NCBI RefSeq assembly: GCF_900143525.1
Contig: NZ_FREZ01000001.1
Span: 853,260 to 917,259, forward strand
Length of the DNA: 64,000 bases
Origin: Ruegeria sp. Alg231-54
Lineage (GTDB): Bacteria > Pseudomonadota > Alphaproteobacteria > Rhodobacterales > Rhodobacteraceae
Direction: 5' to 3'
Shown here: positions 46,928 through 55,405 of the stretch, one piece after another
How the letters are laid out: each line of letters opens with the position of its first letter
Position numbering within the stretch: the first letter of the stretch is position 1
Notes under the pieces: generated by a model
What the model was told of the DNA's origin: nothing
The model's database searches: none
Seen by the model: only the letters and a program-made list of their open reading frames with translations
Position numbers and translations under genes: made by a program

Positions 46928-48412
46928 ATGAGCAGCACACCACTTCTCGACGCGTCTGACGTGGCCAAAAGTTTTGGCGCCGTACGGGCGTTGACCAATG
47001 CGCACCTCACGGTTGCCGAAGGCGAGATCGTCGCCTTGATGGGCGCAAATGGTGCTGGCAAGTCCACTTTCGTCAAGATCATTACCGGTGCCCTTAAACC
47101 CGACGCTGGACAGGTATTGATCAGAGGCAAACAAGCGTTTGTCGGAAGCCCCGCCGAGGCGCGCCGTTCCGGATTGGTGCCGGTTTATCAAGAACCCTCA
47201 CTCATTCCTGATCTCGACGTATCCGACAATCTTCGGCTGACAGACACACCTGTCGATCAGTTTCAAAACTGGGTTACAGAACTTGGCATCGAAGGCCTGA
47301 AACTATCGGCAATGATTGGCGACCTGCCACTTGCTACGCTGCGCATCCTCGATCTGGCACGCGCTTTGGCCGTTGAACCTGATGTCCTCTTGCTGGACGA
47401 AATGACCGCAGCGCTGCCGACGGATCTGGTTGAACGCGTATTGAAGACCGTAAGGCGCAAAGCAAATGACGGGATGGGTGTGATCTATGTTTCTCACCGT
47501 TTCACCGAGATTTCGGAACTGTGCGATCGGGCCACTGTGTTGCGGGATGGCATGTCTGTCGGAGATCTCGACATTGAACCCGGCGTAGAAGAACGCGTGG
47601 TCGAATTGATGCTGGGTCAGAAGATTGACATTGGAACACGTCAGATCCTTCAAGCAAATGAACCACGGGCTAAGACACCGCGCCTGAGCATTAAGTCACT
47701 GGCTTTTGAGCCCAGTTTTTCGGATGTTTCGTTCGACTTATTTCCCGGCGAGGTCCTAGGCGTGGTCGCGCTTGAGGGTCAGGGGCAAGATGAACTGTTT
47801 GAGGTTCTGGCGGGCTTTGATCGCCCATCTTCAGGATCGATGGAAGTTGATGGAAAGCCCGTGAACTTCGCCCACCCCGCCGACGCCATTGCAGTCGGGA
47901 TAACCTTCGTTCCGGGCGATCGTTCAGACGCTCTGCTGGCGCAAAGGTCAGTTAAAGAAAACATCGCTTTGCCATTTTCAGCCCGGCTCAATAACTGGGG
48001 GCCAATAAAATTGCGGCATGAGCGCGATCGGGTCGCTTACGCGGTTGAGAAGCTGCAGATCGACACACGCGCGCAGGGCGAGGTGCAAAGGCTTTCAGGT
48101 GGCAACCAACAGAAAGTCACCATTGGTCGCTGGCTGGCGACAGGTGTCGAAACCCTGCTTCTATTCGATCCGACCCGTGGCATCGATGTGCGCACAAAAC
48201 GCCAGATTTACCCGCTTGTCCGTGAGTTGGCAGATCAGGGAGCGGCGGTTCTGTTCTACACGTCCGAGTTGGAAGAAATCCCACTTGCCTGTGACCGCGC
48301 GGTCGTAATCTTCAACGGTCGTGTGGTTGATGTGATTGATGCCGCTGACGCGGATGAACAAACACTGATGCGTGCGGCCTATGGCCTGACCGAGACGGAG
48401 GGCGCGGCGTGA
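46928..48412 (+). CDS. Sugar ABC transporter ATP-binding protein (double-domain, RbsA/MglA type)
   Basis: 494 residues with two nucleotide-binding domains. Domain 1 has Walker A GANGAGKSTFV, an atypical signature (LPLATLRILDLARAL) and Walker B LLLDEMTAALP. Domain 2 has the degenerate P-loop VVALEGQGQDELFEVLAG, a normal feature of this family, then a good signature LSGGNQQKVTIGRWL and LLLFDPTRGIDV. So one competent signature partners each site. It powers the importer of module 1. Its stop overlaps the next start (GTGA). Confidence 0.92.
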   Translation: MSSTPLLDASDVAKSFGAVRALTNAHLTVAEGEIVALMGANGAGKSTFVKIITGALKPDAGQVLIRGKQAFVGSPAEARRSGLVPVYQEPSLIPDLDVSDNLRLTDTPVDQFQNWVTELGIEGLKLSAMIGDLPLATLRILDLARALAVEPDVLLLDEMTAALPTDLVERVLKTVRRKANDGMGVIYVSHRFTEISELCDRATVLRDGMSVGDLDIEPGVEERVVELMLGQKIDIGTRQILQANEPRAKTPRLSIKSLAFEPSFSDVSFDLFPGEVLGVVALEGQGQDELFEVLAGFDRPSSGSMEVDGKPVNFAHPADAIAVGITFVPGDRSDALLAQRSVKENIALPFSARLNNWGPIKLRHERDRVAYAVEKLQIDTRAQGEVQRLSGGNQQKVTIGRWLATGVETLLLFDPTRGIDVRTKRQIYPLVRELADQGAAVLFYTSELEEIPLACDRAVVIFNGRVVDVIDAADADEQTLMRAAYGLTETEGAA

Positions 48413-49350
48413 GCGTGGCCATCCGAAAACACGCATGGGTCATGGGGTTAGCGGTTCTTCTCATGGTCCTTTTGACCATCACAAAATTGATACAGCCAAC
48501 TTTCGGTGCGTCAGGACTGGAGAGTATTGCCCGCGCCGCCCTGCCCTTTGCTTTCGCAACCGCCGGTATGGCCGTCGTCGTAATCGTCGGCGGTATCGAC
48601 CTGTCTGTTGCGTCTATGATGGCGGTCTGTGCTGTGACTGCAGCCGTTCTGATGGAGCGCATGGCCGGTGTACCGGCCTTGTTTATCGTGTTGGGGGTCG
48701 GGTTTTTGATGGGGTTGATCAATGGTCTTTTGATCGTTGTAACGCGCGTGCCCGACATCGTTGTGACACTCGCCATGTTGTTTGTCTGGGAAGGCGTCGC
48801 GCTGTTGATCCTCGAGACTCCGGGCGGCGCGACTGCAGATTGGCTGGAACAGGCAATACGCGGTCACTTTCTGTTCAACGGACTGCCTAAGGCGCTGCTT
48901 GTCATTGCCTTTGGCATCGCTGTTGTCTGGTTGCCAATCCGGCGCTCCAAACTCGGGCTCTCGATTTACGCCACCGGATCAGACGAGCTTGCCGCCTTCC
49001 GCTCTGGCATTTCAGTGGGAAGAACAAAGATAGCGGCCTATGCAATATGCGGGCTGTTTTGTGCCATGGGCGGGTTAAGCCTCGCTGCCCTAACCGGGAT
49101 TGGAGAGCCGGTTCCGGGGCCATATCTTATGGCCTCGGTTGCGGCCGTGGTTTTGGGCGGTGTCGTGCTGGGCGGTGGCAAAGGCGGCTTGCTTGGGCCG
49201 ATCATCGCGGTGTTCATTTTGCGGATCATTCGAACGATCCTGACATTGCTTGCCGTCGATCCAAACGTGACCACGATTATCGAAGGCACAATTATGGTTC
49301 TCGTCGTTATGCTGGGCACGGCGGCTTCATTAAAGGGAGCCCGCCGATGA
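48409..49350 (+). CDS. Sugar ABC transporter permease (first)
   Basis: 313 residues, GTG start, about nine helices. It has the RbsC-type motifs VVIVGGIDLSVASMMAV and SIYATGSDELAAFRSGI, with VVLGGVVLGGGKGGLLG in the last third. It forms the membrane channel with the second permease encoded directly after it (ATGA overlap). Two different permeases rather than one duplicated unit is a known arrangement for inositol- and autoinducer-type importers. Confidence 0.92.
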   Translation: MSVAIRKHAWVMGLAVLLMVLLTITKLIQPTFGASGLESIARAALPFAFATAGMAVVVIVGGIDLSVASMMAVCAVTAAVLMERMAGVPALFIVLGVGFLMGLINGLLIVVTRVPDIVVTLAMLFVWEGVALLILETPGGATADWLEQAIRGHFLFNGLPKALLVIAFGIAVVWLPIRRSKLGLSIYATGSDELAAFRSGISVGRTKIAAYAICGLFCAMGGLSLAALTGIGEPVPGPYLMASVAAVVLGGVVLGGGKGGLLGPIIAVFILRIIRTILTLLAVDPNVTTIIEGTIMVLVVMLGTAASLKGARR

Positions 49351-50354
49351 GCATGGACACTACAGATCCGACGATGGTCCGCTTTGGCCGTTATCTGCGA
49401 GACAACCCGATCATCCCGCTATTGGTCTTCCTTATCCTGATGATCGCTGTGCTCGAAGTATTGCGGCCGGGTATCGTCACCCCTTTCCGTGCAGGTCGGG
49501 ATGGGCTAATCTCTACTTTTTGGGTTGGCAACCTGATCAAGTTTGCAATTCCGTTGGCGATGCTTGCGGCTTGTCAGGTGCTAACAATGCTAACCGCAGG
49601 AATAGATCTCTCGGTCGGGGTAGTTGCCACCGTGTCAGCCTTCGTTTGCGCAACACTTAGTGCGATTTGGGGCGTGACACCTGCAGTATTGATCGCGCTG
49701 TCAGCTGGCCTAGTTGTGGGCGTTGTAAATGGCATCGGCGTGGGATTGGTCCGGGTCCATCCATTGATCATGACCCTAGGAACAGGGTTAATCGCCACCG
49801 GATGCCTGCAGGTCTATCAACGCCTCGTCATCAATGCTGGCACCGAAATTCCCGCCTTACTTGCCTGGCTCGGAACCGGCCGCACTGCTGGAATGCCGAA
49901 CGGCCTTTTTGTATTCATCCCGTTTGCTCTCTTTATCCTGTGGCTCATGCGCTATACAGGATTTGGTCGGCTTCTGTTCGCCCTAGGCTCCAATGAGCAG
50001 GCCGCTAAGCTGTCCGGGGTCCGAGCATGGCAGGTCTATCTGGGGCTCTACGTGCTTTCCAGTTTGATCGCCGCGCTAGCCGGCTTGCTCTATCTCGGCA
50101 TGATCCGCCAAACCTCGCTGAGCCTTGCTAACCCATTATTGTTACCCTCAGTGGCCGCAGCGGTGATTGGCGGCACATCAATCTTCGGAGGTCGTGGCAG
50201 TTTCGCAGGTGCGATTGTGGGCGCGCTTATTCTGCGTGTGTTAGATACTATGCTAACCTTGATGCAGATGCCGGAAGGTGCACGTACGGCCCTGTTTGGG
50301 CTGATCATCCTCGCAGTTACCGCGCTCTACGTCAGGATTACCGGCACGCGCTAA
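49347..50354 (+). CDS. Sugar ABC transporter permease (second)
   Basis: About 335 residues from the ATG at 49347, which overlaps the previous stop. A longer frame to 49047 lies inside the first permease and is rejected. Motifs: LTAGIDLSVGVVATVSAF, LFALGSNEQAAKLSGVRAW and IGGTSIFGGRGSFAGAIVG, all typical of RbsC. It completes the importer. The next gene starts 12 bases later and belongs to the same operon. Confidence 0.92.
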   Translation: MSMDTTDPTMVRFGRYLRDNPIIPLLVFLILMIAVLEVLRPGIVTPFRAGRDGLISTFWVGNLIKFAIPLAMLAACQVLTMLTAGIDLSVGVVATVSAFVCATLSAIWGVTPAVLIALSAGLVVGVVNGIGVGLVRVHPLIMTLGTGLIATGCLQVYQRLVINAGTEIPALLAWLGTGRTAGMPNGLFVFIPFALFILWLMRYTGFGRLLFALGSNEQAAKLSGVRAWQVYLGLYVLSSLIAALAGLLYLGMIRQTSLSLANPLLLPSVAAAVIGGTSIFGGRGSFAGAIVGALILRVLDTMLTLMQMPEGARTALFGLIILAVTALYVRITGTR

Positions 50355-50366
50355 AGGGAGTTTCCA

Positions 50367-51443
50367 ATGGCAAAATTCCGGATCGTCGGCATTAGTTTCG
50401 ATCACATGCATATGGGTGATTTGCTTCGGATGGTTCACGATTATCCCGACGCCGAAATCGCTGGGATATTCGATCCGGATCGGGACAGGATGCAAGCTGC
50501 TGCAACGACATTCAGCATTCCCGAAGATCGGATTTTTACCGATTTCGACGCGTGCATGGCTGCGGGCCCCTACGACATGGCACTTCTTTGCGTGGCAACG
50601 GCTCAGCACGCGGAATATACTAAACGTCTGGCCTCTTACGACCTACATGTTTTTGTCGAAAAGCCCTTTGCCGCATCTTCAGACGATGCGCGCCGCATGA
50701 TGGCTGCAATGGATAGGACCGAAAAGCAGTTGATCATCAACTGGCCTTTGCGATGGGTCGAAAGCCATGTGACGGCCAAACGGTTGATTGATGACGGGAT
50801 GGTCGGCGACCTGCGCGAAGTGCATTTCTATGACGGGAATCGCGGACCTCTGTACCATCTGGCCGACAAGGTAGAAGTCACCCCGAACGAAGTTGAGCGC
50901 CAGAAACCGAACTCATGGTGGTATAAGCGGGCATCGGGCGGTGGGTCACTATTGGATTACCTTGGCTACGGCGCGACGCTTGGAACCTGGTATATGGGTG
51001 GCGAGGAGCCGATTGAGGTGACATGCACAGTCGATGAGACACCGGGGATCGAGGTCGACCAACATGCCATTGCCGTTTGCCGTTATGAAACCGGGCTCTC
51101 AAAAATGGAAACGCGTTGGGGCACCTTCACCGACCCGTGGACAACGCAGCCTCAACCAACTTGCGGATTCGTCTTTGTGGGCACAGATGGCACCATTTCA
51201 TCGCCCGATTATGCCAATCACATAACGGTTCAAACCCGCAAAAGACCTGACCGGCACGAGATACCAGTGACTCCGCTACCGTTAGGTGAACGAAATGCGA
51301 TTGAGTACGTCCTTGACTGCATATCCAGAGAAATCCCGGTCAAAGGGCCACTGGATCCAGCTCTTTGCCTGACAGCGCAACGGATCGTCGATACGGCGCT
51401 CCGCTCGGCATATGAAAAACGAACACTTAGGTTACTCGCATGA
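50367..51443 (+). CDS. Gfo/Idh/MocA family oxidoreductase (second of three)
   Basis: 358 residues. The N-terminal fold starts RIVGISFDHMHMGDLLRM, which is unusual because the canonical GxGxxG is replaced by GISFDHMHMG. The family motif VEKPFAAS is intact and the C-terminal part has GGSLLDYLGYG. The odd glycine loop suggests either altered cofactor binding or a non-oxidoreductase role. AAAGGGAGTTTCC gives a good binding site. It overlaps the third member's start by four bases. Confidence 0.85.
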   Translation: MAKFRIVGISFDHMHMGDLLRMVHDYPDAEIAGIFDPDRDRMQAAATTFSIPEDRIFTDFDACMAAGPYDMALLCVATAQHAEYTKRLASYDLHVFVEKPFAASSDDARRMMAAMDRTEKQLIINWPLRWVESHVTAKRLIDDGMVGDLREVHFYDGNRGPLYHLADKVEVTPNEVERQKPNSWWYKRASGGGSLLDYLGYGATLGTWYMGGEEPIEVTCTVDETPGIEVDQHAIAVCRYETGLSKMETRWGTFTDPWTTQPQPTCGFVFVGTDGTISSPDYANHITVQTRKRPDRHEIPVTPLPLGERNAIEYVLDCISREIPVKGPLDPALCLTAQRIVDTALRSAYEKRTLRLLA

Positions 51444-52555
51444 CCGCAGACAGTGCCAATACGGACCAATACGCACTGAAATCTGCGCATCTGCACGAAA
51501 TCGATGCGCCGTATCTGCAGTATCTTCCACCAATGCCTCGACGCTTTAAACCCCGGATCGGGGTTATTGGTACGGGTGGGATCTCTGCAAGCCATCTTGA
51601 TGCCTACCGAACAGCAGGCTGGGACGTCGCCGCAATCTGGAACCGTACGCGCGCAAAGGCTGAAGAGAAAGCTGCTGAATACTGCCCTTCTGCCCGCATC
51701 GAAGATGACTGGGAGGCGCTTCTTGCCGATAGCGAGATCGACGTTGTCGATGTCACGCTGCACCCCGAACATCGTGTGCCAATCATCAAAGCTGCCTTGC
51801 AAGCGGGCAAACACGTGCTCAGCCAGAAGCCTTTTGTTACCGACCTCGATCTGGGTAATGACCTTGTGAAGCTGGCAGATGATCAAGGCGTTAAACTAGC
51901 GGTAAACCAGAACGGTCGTTGGGCCCCGCACCTGTCCTGGATGCGAGAGGCGGTTTCAGCCGGATTGATCGGTGATGTTCTGTCGGCCCATATCTCAATT
52001 CACTGGGATCACAGCTGGACTGCAGGTACCCCGTTTGACGAGGTCGAACATCTGATACTTTACGATTTCGGCGTGCATTGGTTCGATTTTCTTTCATCTC
52101 TTGTCGGAGATAGGGCGGAAAGCGTTTTTGCAACCGCTACATCTGCACGCAGCCAGGCCAACAAAGTGCCTCTGATGTCGCAGGCGCTGGTTCGTTTGGA
52201 CCAAGGCCAAGCGAGCCTGGTTTTTGACGGGGGCGTTCCCTATGGGCCTCGCGATACAACATACGTTGCAGGTACGACCGGTAGCCTGACATCAGTTGGG
52301 TCGGATCTGTCGACGCAATCTGTGACACTTGAGACAGCGCATGGCATTGCGCGGCCTGCACTCGAAGGACAATGGTTCAACGACGGGTTTCGTGGCGCCA
52401 TGGGGGAGCTTCTTTGTTCAATTGAAGACGACAGAGAGCCCTCAACATCTGCAAGAACCAACCTAAAATCAGTGGCCATAGTTCTCGCCGCGGTTGCTTC
52501 GTCTAAACGCAAAAGAGAGATCGAGATAGGAAGCATTAGGGCTGCCGCCATCTAA
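51440..52555 (+). CDS. Gfo/Idh/MocA family oxidoreductase (third of three)
   Basis: 371 residues. A 35-residue N-terminal extension (rich in Leu, His and Tyr) precedes IGVIGTGGISASHLDAYR, then VTLHPEHRVPI and SQKPFVTD (the EKP motif as QKP). The C-terminal domain has FGVHWFDFLSSL. Relatives often act on inositol or keto sugars. It is the last gene of the plus-strand operon and ends just before an IS remnant at 52.6 kb. Confidence 0.9.
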   Translation: MTADSANTDQYALKSAHLHEIDAPYLQYLPPMPRRFKPRIGVIGTGGISASHLDAYRTAGWDVAAIWNRTRAKAEEKAAEYCPSARIEDDWEALLADSEIDVVDVTLHPEHRVPIIKAALQAGKHVLSQKPFVTDLDLGNDLVKLADDQGVKLAVNQNGRWAPHLSWMREAVSAGLIGDVLSAHISIHWDHSWTAGTPFDEVEHLILYDFGVHWFDFLSSLVGDRAESVFATATSARSQANKVPLMSQALVRLDQGQASLVFDGGVPYGPRDTTYVAGTTGSLTSVGSDLSTQSVTLETAHGIARPALEGQWFNDGFRGAMGELLCSIEDDREPSTSARTNLKSVAIVLAAVASSKRKREIEIGSIRAAAI

Positions 52556-52599
52556 ATCGGCCTGCATTAACAAAGGCGATACTGTCTAGCGTTACGATT

Positions 52600-52994
52600 C
52601 CCAACCAAAAGATGGCGGTCGCGGCGATGCAGATTACCTACAGGAAAAGTTTATCACATCGGTCATAGTGGTTTGCGATACGACACAAGTCCTTCAGCCG
52701 GGCAAACAAGTTCTCGACCCGATGCCGGCTTTCCGCCCGATCTCGGACGCAAACACCGAGCCAAAAACGGTTCCACCAGTAGCTGGCTGTCTCATGACCC
52801 ATTTCGATGCCTCGCTCATGCAACAGTTCTTCCACGTTTCGAACCGATAATGGGAACCGAACGTGCAGCACCACAGCCAAACGGCTGATCTCGGGACTGG
52901 TTTTGATGTACCAGAAGGAGGTAGGTTTGGTCATTCCCAAACGCTACGAAACCGCCCTGCCCCGCTCAAGCAAAGTTAATCTGTCAAGAGCGCC
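52600..52994 (-). mobile_element. Chimeric IS remnant: IS6-type N-terminus joined to IS5-type C-terminus
   Basis: On the minus strand the frame starts with IKTSPEISRLAVVLHVRF and VRNVEELLHERGIEMGHE, the N-terminal 58 residues of an IS6-type transposase. It then turns into DRAESRHRVENLFARLKD and IANHYDRCDKLFL, which is the C-terminal part of an IS5-type transposase. After a stop at 52638-52640 the same frame continues as VICIAATAIFWL, the normal end of IS5-type proteins. The outer end at 52994 (CTTTGCTTGAG sequence) matches the copies at 39.1 and 62.5 kb. So one element was cut by another and both have decayed. Confidence 0.8.
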
Positions 52995-53147
52995 GAGCGG
53001 ATTGCTGGAAAGCAGCGTTGCAAACAGGCGTTCGCTGCCCGTTCATACTCAATCTCAGCAAAATCTCAGCAAAATCCACACTATCCGGGAAAGACCAGTA
53101 ATGGTCACGACAGCGGCCGTTTCAACATTTTGGCTGGGGACAACCCG

Positions 53148-53867
53148 TCAGGCGCCACAAAAATCTCGCAGAACCGAGTTAAATAGCCCCGGCTTCTCCA
53201 AATGCGTCGCGTGAGCACATCCAGGTATCACGGCGAGGTTGGCGTCAGGAATTGATTGCCACAATTGCTCGGTTTGGCTCCATGGATAGGTCCGATCCCG
53301 GTCACCCCAAATCACCAACGTACGGGTCATGATATCCGCCAAACGTTTAGCGCCACTCCAACCTTCCATCGCGTCGAGCCCAGCTAGCATAGTTTGAAGG
53401 CTGCATTGTTCTGCAATCACAGCACAGTCCTCATAGGCCGCAGCTTTTTCCCGATCGAGAAACCAGGTTGCCGCAATACGTCTGGCCGTAGCTCTTGGTC
53501 CTTCTATATTCGCCCTGTGCTTTGAAGTGCCGATTGTCTCAAATCGGCCGGGTAAAATGCCCATTGTTCCGGTGCCATAAAGCACCAACCGGTCGATACG
53601 TTCGGGTGCACTGGCAACCATTTCCTGAACGATCATCCCGCCCATTGAATGGCCGATCAGGATAAACCGCTCAATTCCCTGCGCGCTTAATTCTCTCAGC
53701 GCCCACTCGGCAAAGCCCGCGATGCTGCCGGGGGCATTGAGATGCGCATTCTCTCCAAATCCTGGTAAATCCAAAGCCACGACGTTGAAACCGGCCAGGG
53801 CTTCGACTTGCCCAAACCATTGTCGACTGCCGCCCAAAAATCCATGGACGAATACGACAGGTGTCAT
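53148..53867 (-). CDS. Alpha/beta fold hydrolase
   Basis: 239 residues. It has the oxyanion HGFLGG motif at the N-terminus, the nucleophile elbow GHSMGG, the acid in WGDRDRTYP and the catalytic His in CAHATHLEKP. It is soluble with no signal peptide. It is coupled to the betaine-type permease by ATGA overlap, so it is the last gene of that operon. It probably hydrolyses an ester, amide or lactone of the imported compound or its product. Confidence 0.88.
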   Translation of the reverse strand: MTPVVFVHGFLGGSRQWFGQVEALAGFNVVALDLPGFGENAHLNAPGSIAGFAEWALRELSAQGIERFILIGHSMGGMIVQEMVASAPERIDRLVLYGTGTMGILPGRFETIGTSKHRANIEGPRATARRIAATWFLDREKAAAYEDCAVIAEQCSLQTMLAGLDAMEGWSGAKRLADIMTRTLVIWGDRDRTYPWSQTEQLWQSIPDANLAVIPGCAHATHLEKPGLFNSVLRDFCGA

Positions 53868-55405
53868 TTGCGCCCACCCTGTACAATGCGATCAAGGATC
53901 ATGGCGCAGAAAAGGATTGCAAACCCGGCGAGGATACCCTGACCCACATTGGCATATTGCAACGCTTCCAGCACATCCTCACCCAGCCCCTTGGCGCCAA
54001 TCAGCGAGGCCACAACAACCATCGCCAGCGACAACATAATCGTCTGGTTGATTCCCGCGCGGATCGATGGGCTTGCTAATGGAAGATCTACCTTAGTTAG
54101 CAAGTACCACTTATTGGCACCGAAACTAATAGCTGCTTCGCGCACGCTTTCTGGCACACCACGCAGACCAAGAACGGTCAATCGTACCACCGGTGTGCCG
54201 CCAAAGATCATTGTGACCACGACCGCAGCTGGCTTACCAACGCCAAAAAAAGCGATCACGGGGACCATGAAGACAAAGGCTGGCATGGTTTGCATAAAAT
54301 CCATGATCGGTTGGATAAACGCATAGAACCGTGGGCGACGGGCAGCAAACATGCCAAGCGGAATTCCAATGACAATAGACAAACACGCCGCTGTCCCCAA
54401 CAAGGCCAGCGTGGTCATGGCACCTTCCCAGAAACCCAAGAGGCCCATATAGGCCAGAAATGCGCCTGAATAGATCGCCGTGCTAATGCCAGCGGTCAGC
54501 CAGGTCAGCAGAATGATCAGGCTCGCAATCACGATCCATGGCGTCTGGACCAGTATGACCTCTAACGCATCCAGCAAAGTACGGATGCCGAATGTCAGCC
54601 CGTCAAAAAAAGCCTCGCTGTTGCGTACGCACCAGGCGATGAAATCTTCCACCCACGTGATACTGGTCAGGCGGATGTTTGGGTCTGTCGGGAAATGGCT
54701 AAGCAGCGAAAAGCGCCCGGGGAAACTGTAGTGCATCATCGCTGCGGCGACGATCAGCGCCATGAAGATCGCGCTGAACACGATCTGCGATACCGGCATG
54801 GCCGAGCGTATCGAGCGGTCTGATAACCATTCCGAGAAACGTGCCTCAAGCGCCCAGTTCGCCACCTGAGACTGTATCAGTTTGACGATGATCAGTATGA
54901 TCAGGCCGGTCAGAATGATGTAAGGACCTTCAGCGGCCATCGCCTCGGCCTCGGCACGAATACCTCCTATATTTTCTTCAAGCGAGTCCACCGTTCGCTG
55001 ATAGACGTCGATCTTGTCCGAGTTGTTTTCGATAGCCGCCGCCAATTGCTGACGGCGCAGTTCAAGCGTCCCTTCAATCGATGCGATACGCTCCATTGCC
55101 TCTGCGGCAAGGTCGCCGAACAATCCTCGCGCAATCTGCACAAATGCTATTGTTTCGAGGATCAGAAATGGTAACGCCCATGACCACAGACCCCGCGCGC
55201 CGAACCAGACCGGACCAAACAATCCGGCCATCAGATTGAAAGTTGGCGTAAAGCGGGACGACGCACCAATCTTGTCGAAATTACGGATGTAGTAGTCAGG
55301 GCTGGTGCGCACAAAGGTGCGAATGTTTTCACGCCGCTCTTCGGCATAGGCAAGAGCCGCTTCGCTTTCGGTATCTTCCAGCGGGTTCACATCAGAAATG
55401 CTCAT
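53864..55405 (-). CDS. Betaine-type ABC transporter permease with N-terminal extension (ProW-like)
   Basis: 513 residues, longer than usual for ProW. The C-terminal 260 residues are the normal permease with the EAA loop EAAISFGANKWYLLTKVDLP, read in parts. The first 240 residues have GLFGPVWFGARGLWSWAL, like DUF2628-type membrane segments, then a coiled coil (EAMERIASIEGTLELRRQQL, ENIGGIRAEAEAM) and more helices. The extension may be sensory, for example of osmolarity or membrane state, or may bind a partner. The stop overlaps the hydrolase start, and the start overlaps the ATPase stop. Confidence 0.88.
   Translation of the reverse strand: MSISDVNPLEDTESEAALAYAEERRENIRTFVRTSPDYYIRNFDKIGASSRFTPTFNLMAGLFGPVWFGARGLWSWALPFLILETIAFVQIARGLFGDLAAEAMERIASIEGTLELRRQQLAAAIENNSDKIDVYQRTVDSLEENIGGIRAEAEAMAAEGPYIILTGLIILIIVKLIQSQVANWALEARFSEWLSDRSIRSAMPVSQIVFSAIFMALIVAAAMMHYSFPGRFSLLSHFPTDPNIRLTSITWVEDFIAWCVRNSEAFFDGLTFGIRTLLDALEVILVQTPWIVIASLIILLTWLTAGISTAIYSGAFLAYMGLLGFWEGAMTTLALLGTAACLSIVIGIPLGMFAARRPRFYAFIQPIMDFMQTMPAFVFMVPVIAFFGVGKPAAVVVTMIFGGTPVVRLTVLGLRGVPESVREAAISFGANKWYLLTKVDLPLASPSIRAGINQTIMLSLAMVVVASLIGAKGLGEDVLEALQYANVGQGILAGFAILFCAMILDRIVQGGRK

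Noticed and set aside
46928..48412. Missing P-loop in the second domain of the sugar ATPase as a defect
   Set aside because: A degenerate P-loop in domain 2 is normal for RbsA/MglA-type double ATPases and does not imply inactivity.
49047..49346. Upstream extension of the second sugar permease
   Set aside because: It would lie inside the first permease gene and encodes an Arg-rich, non-hydrophobic stretch. The ATG at 49347 overlaps the previous stop in the usual way.
52638..52940. Open frame of 100 codons as a real small gene
   Set aside because: Both halves match parts of two different transposase families, so it is a chance frame across a joint of two IS remnants.
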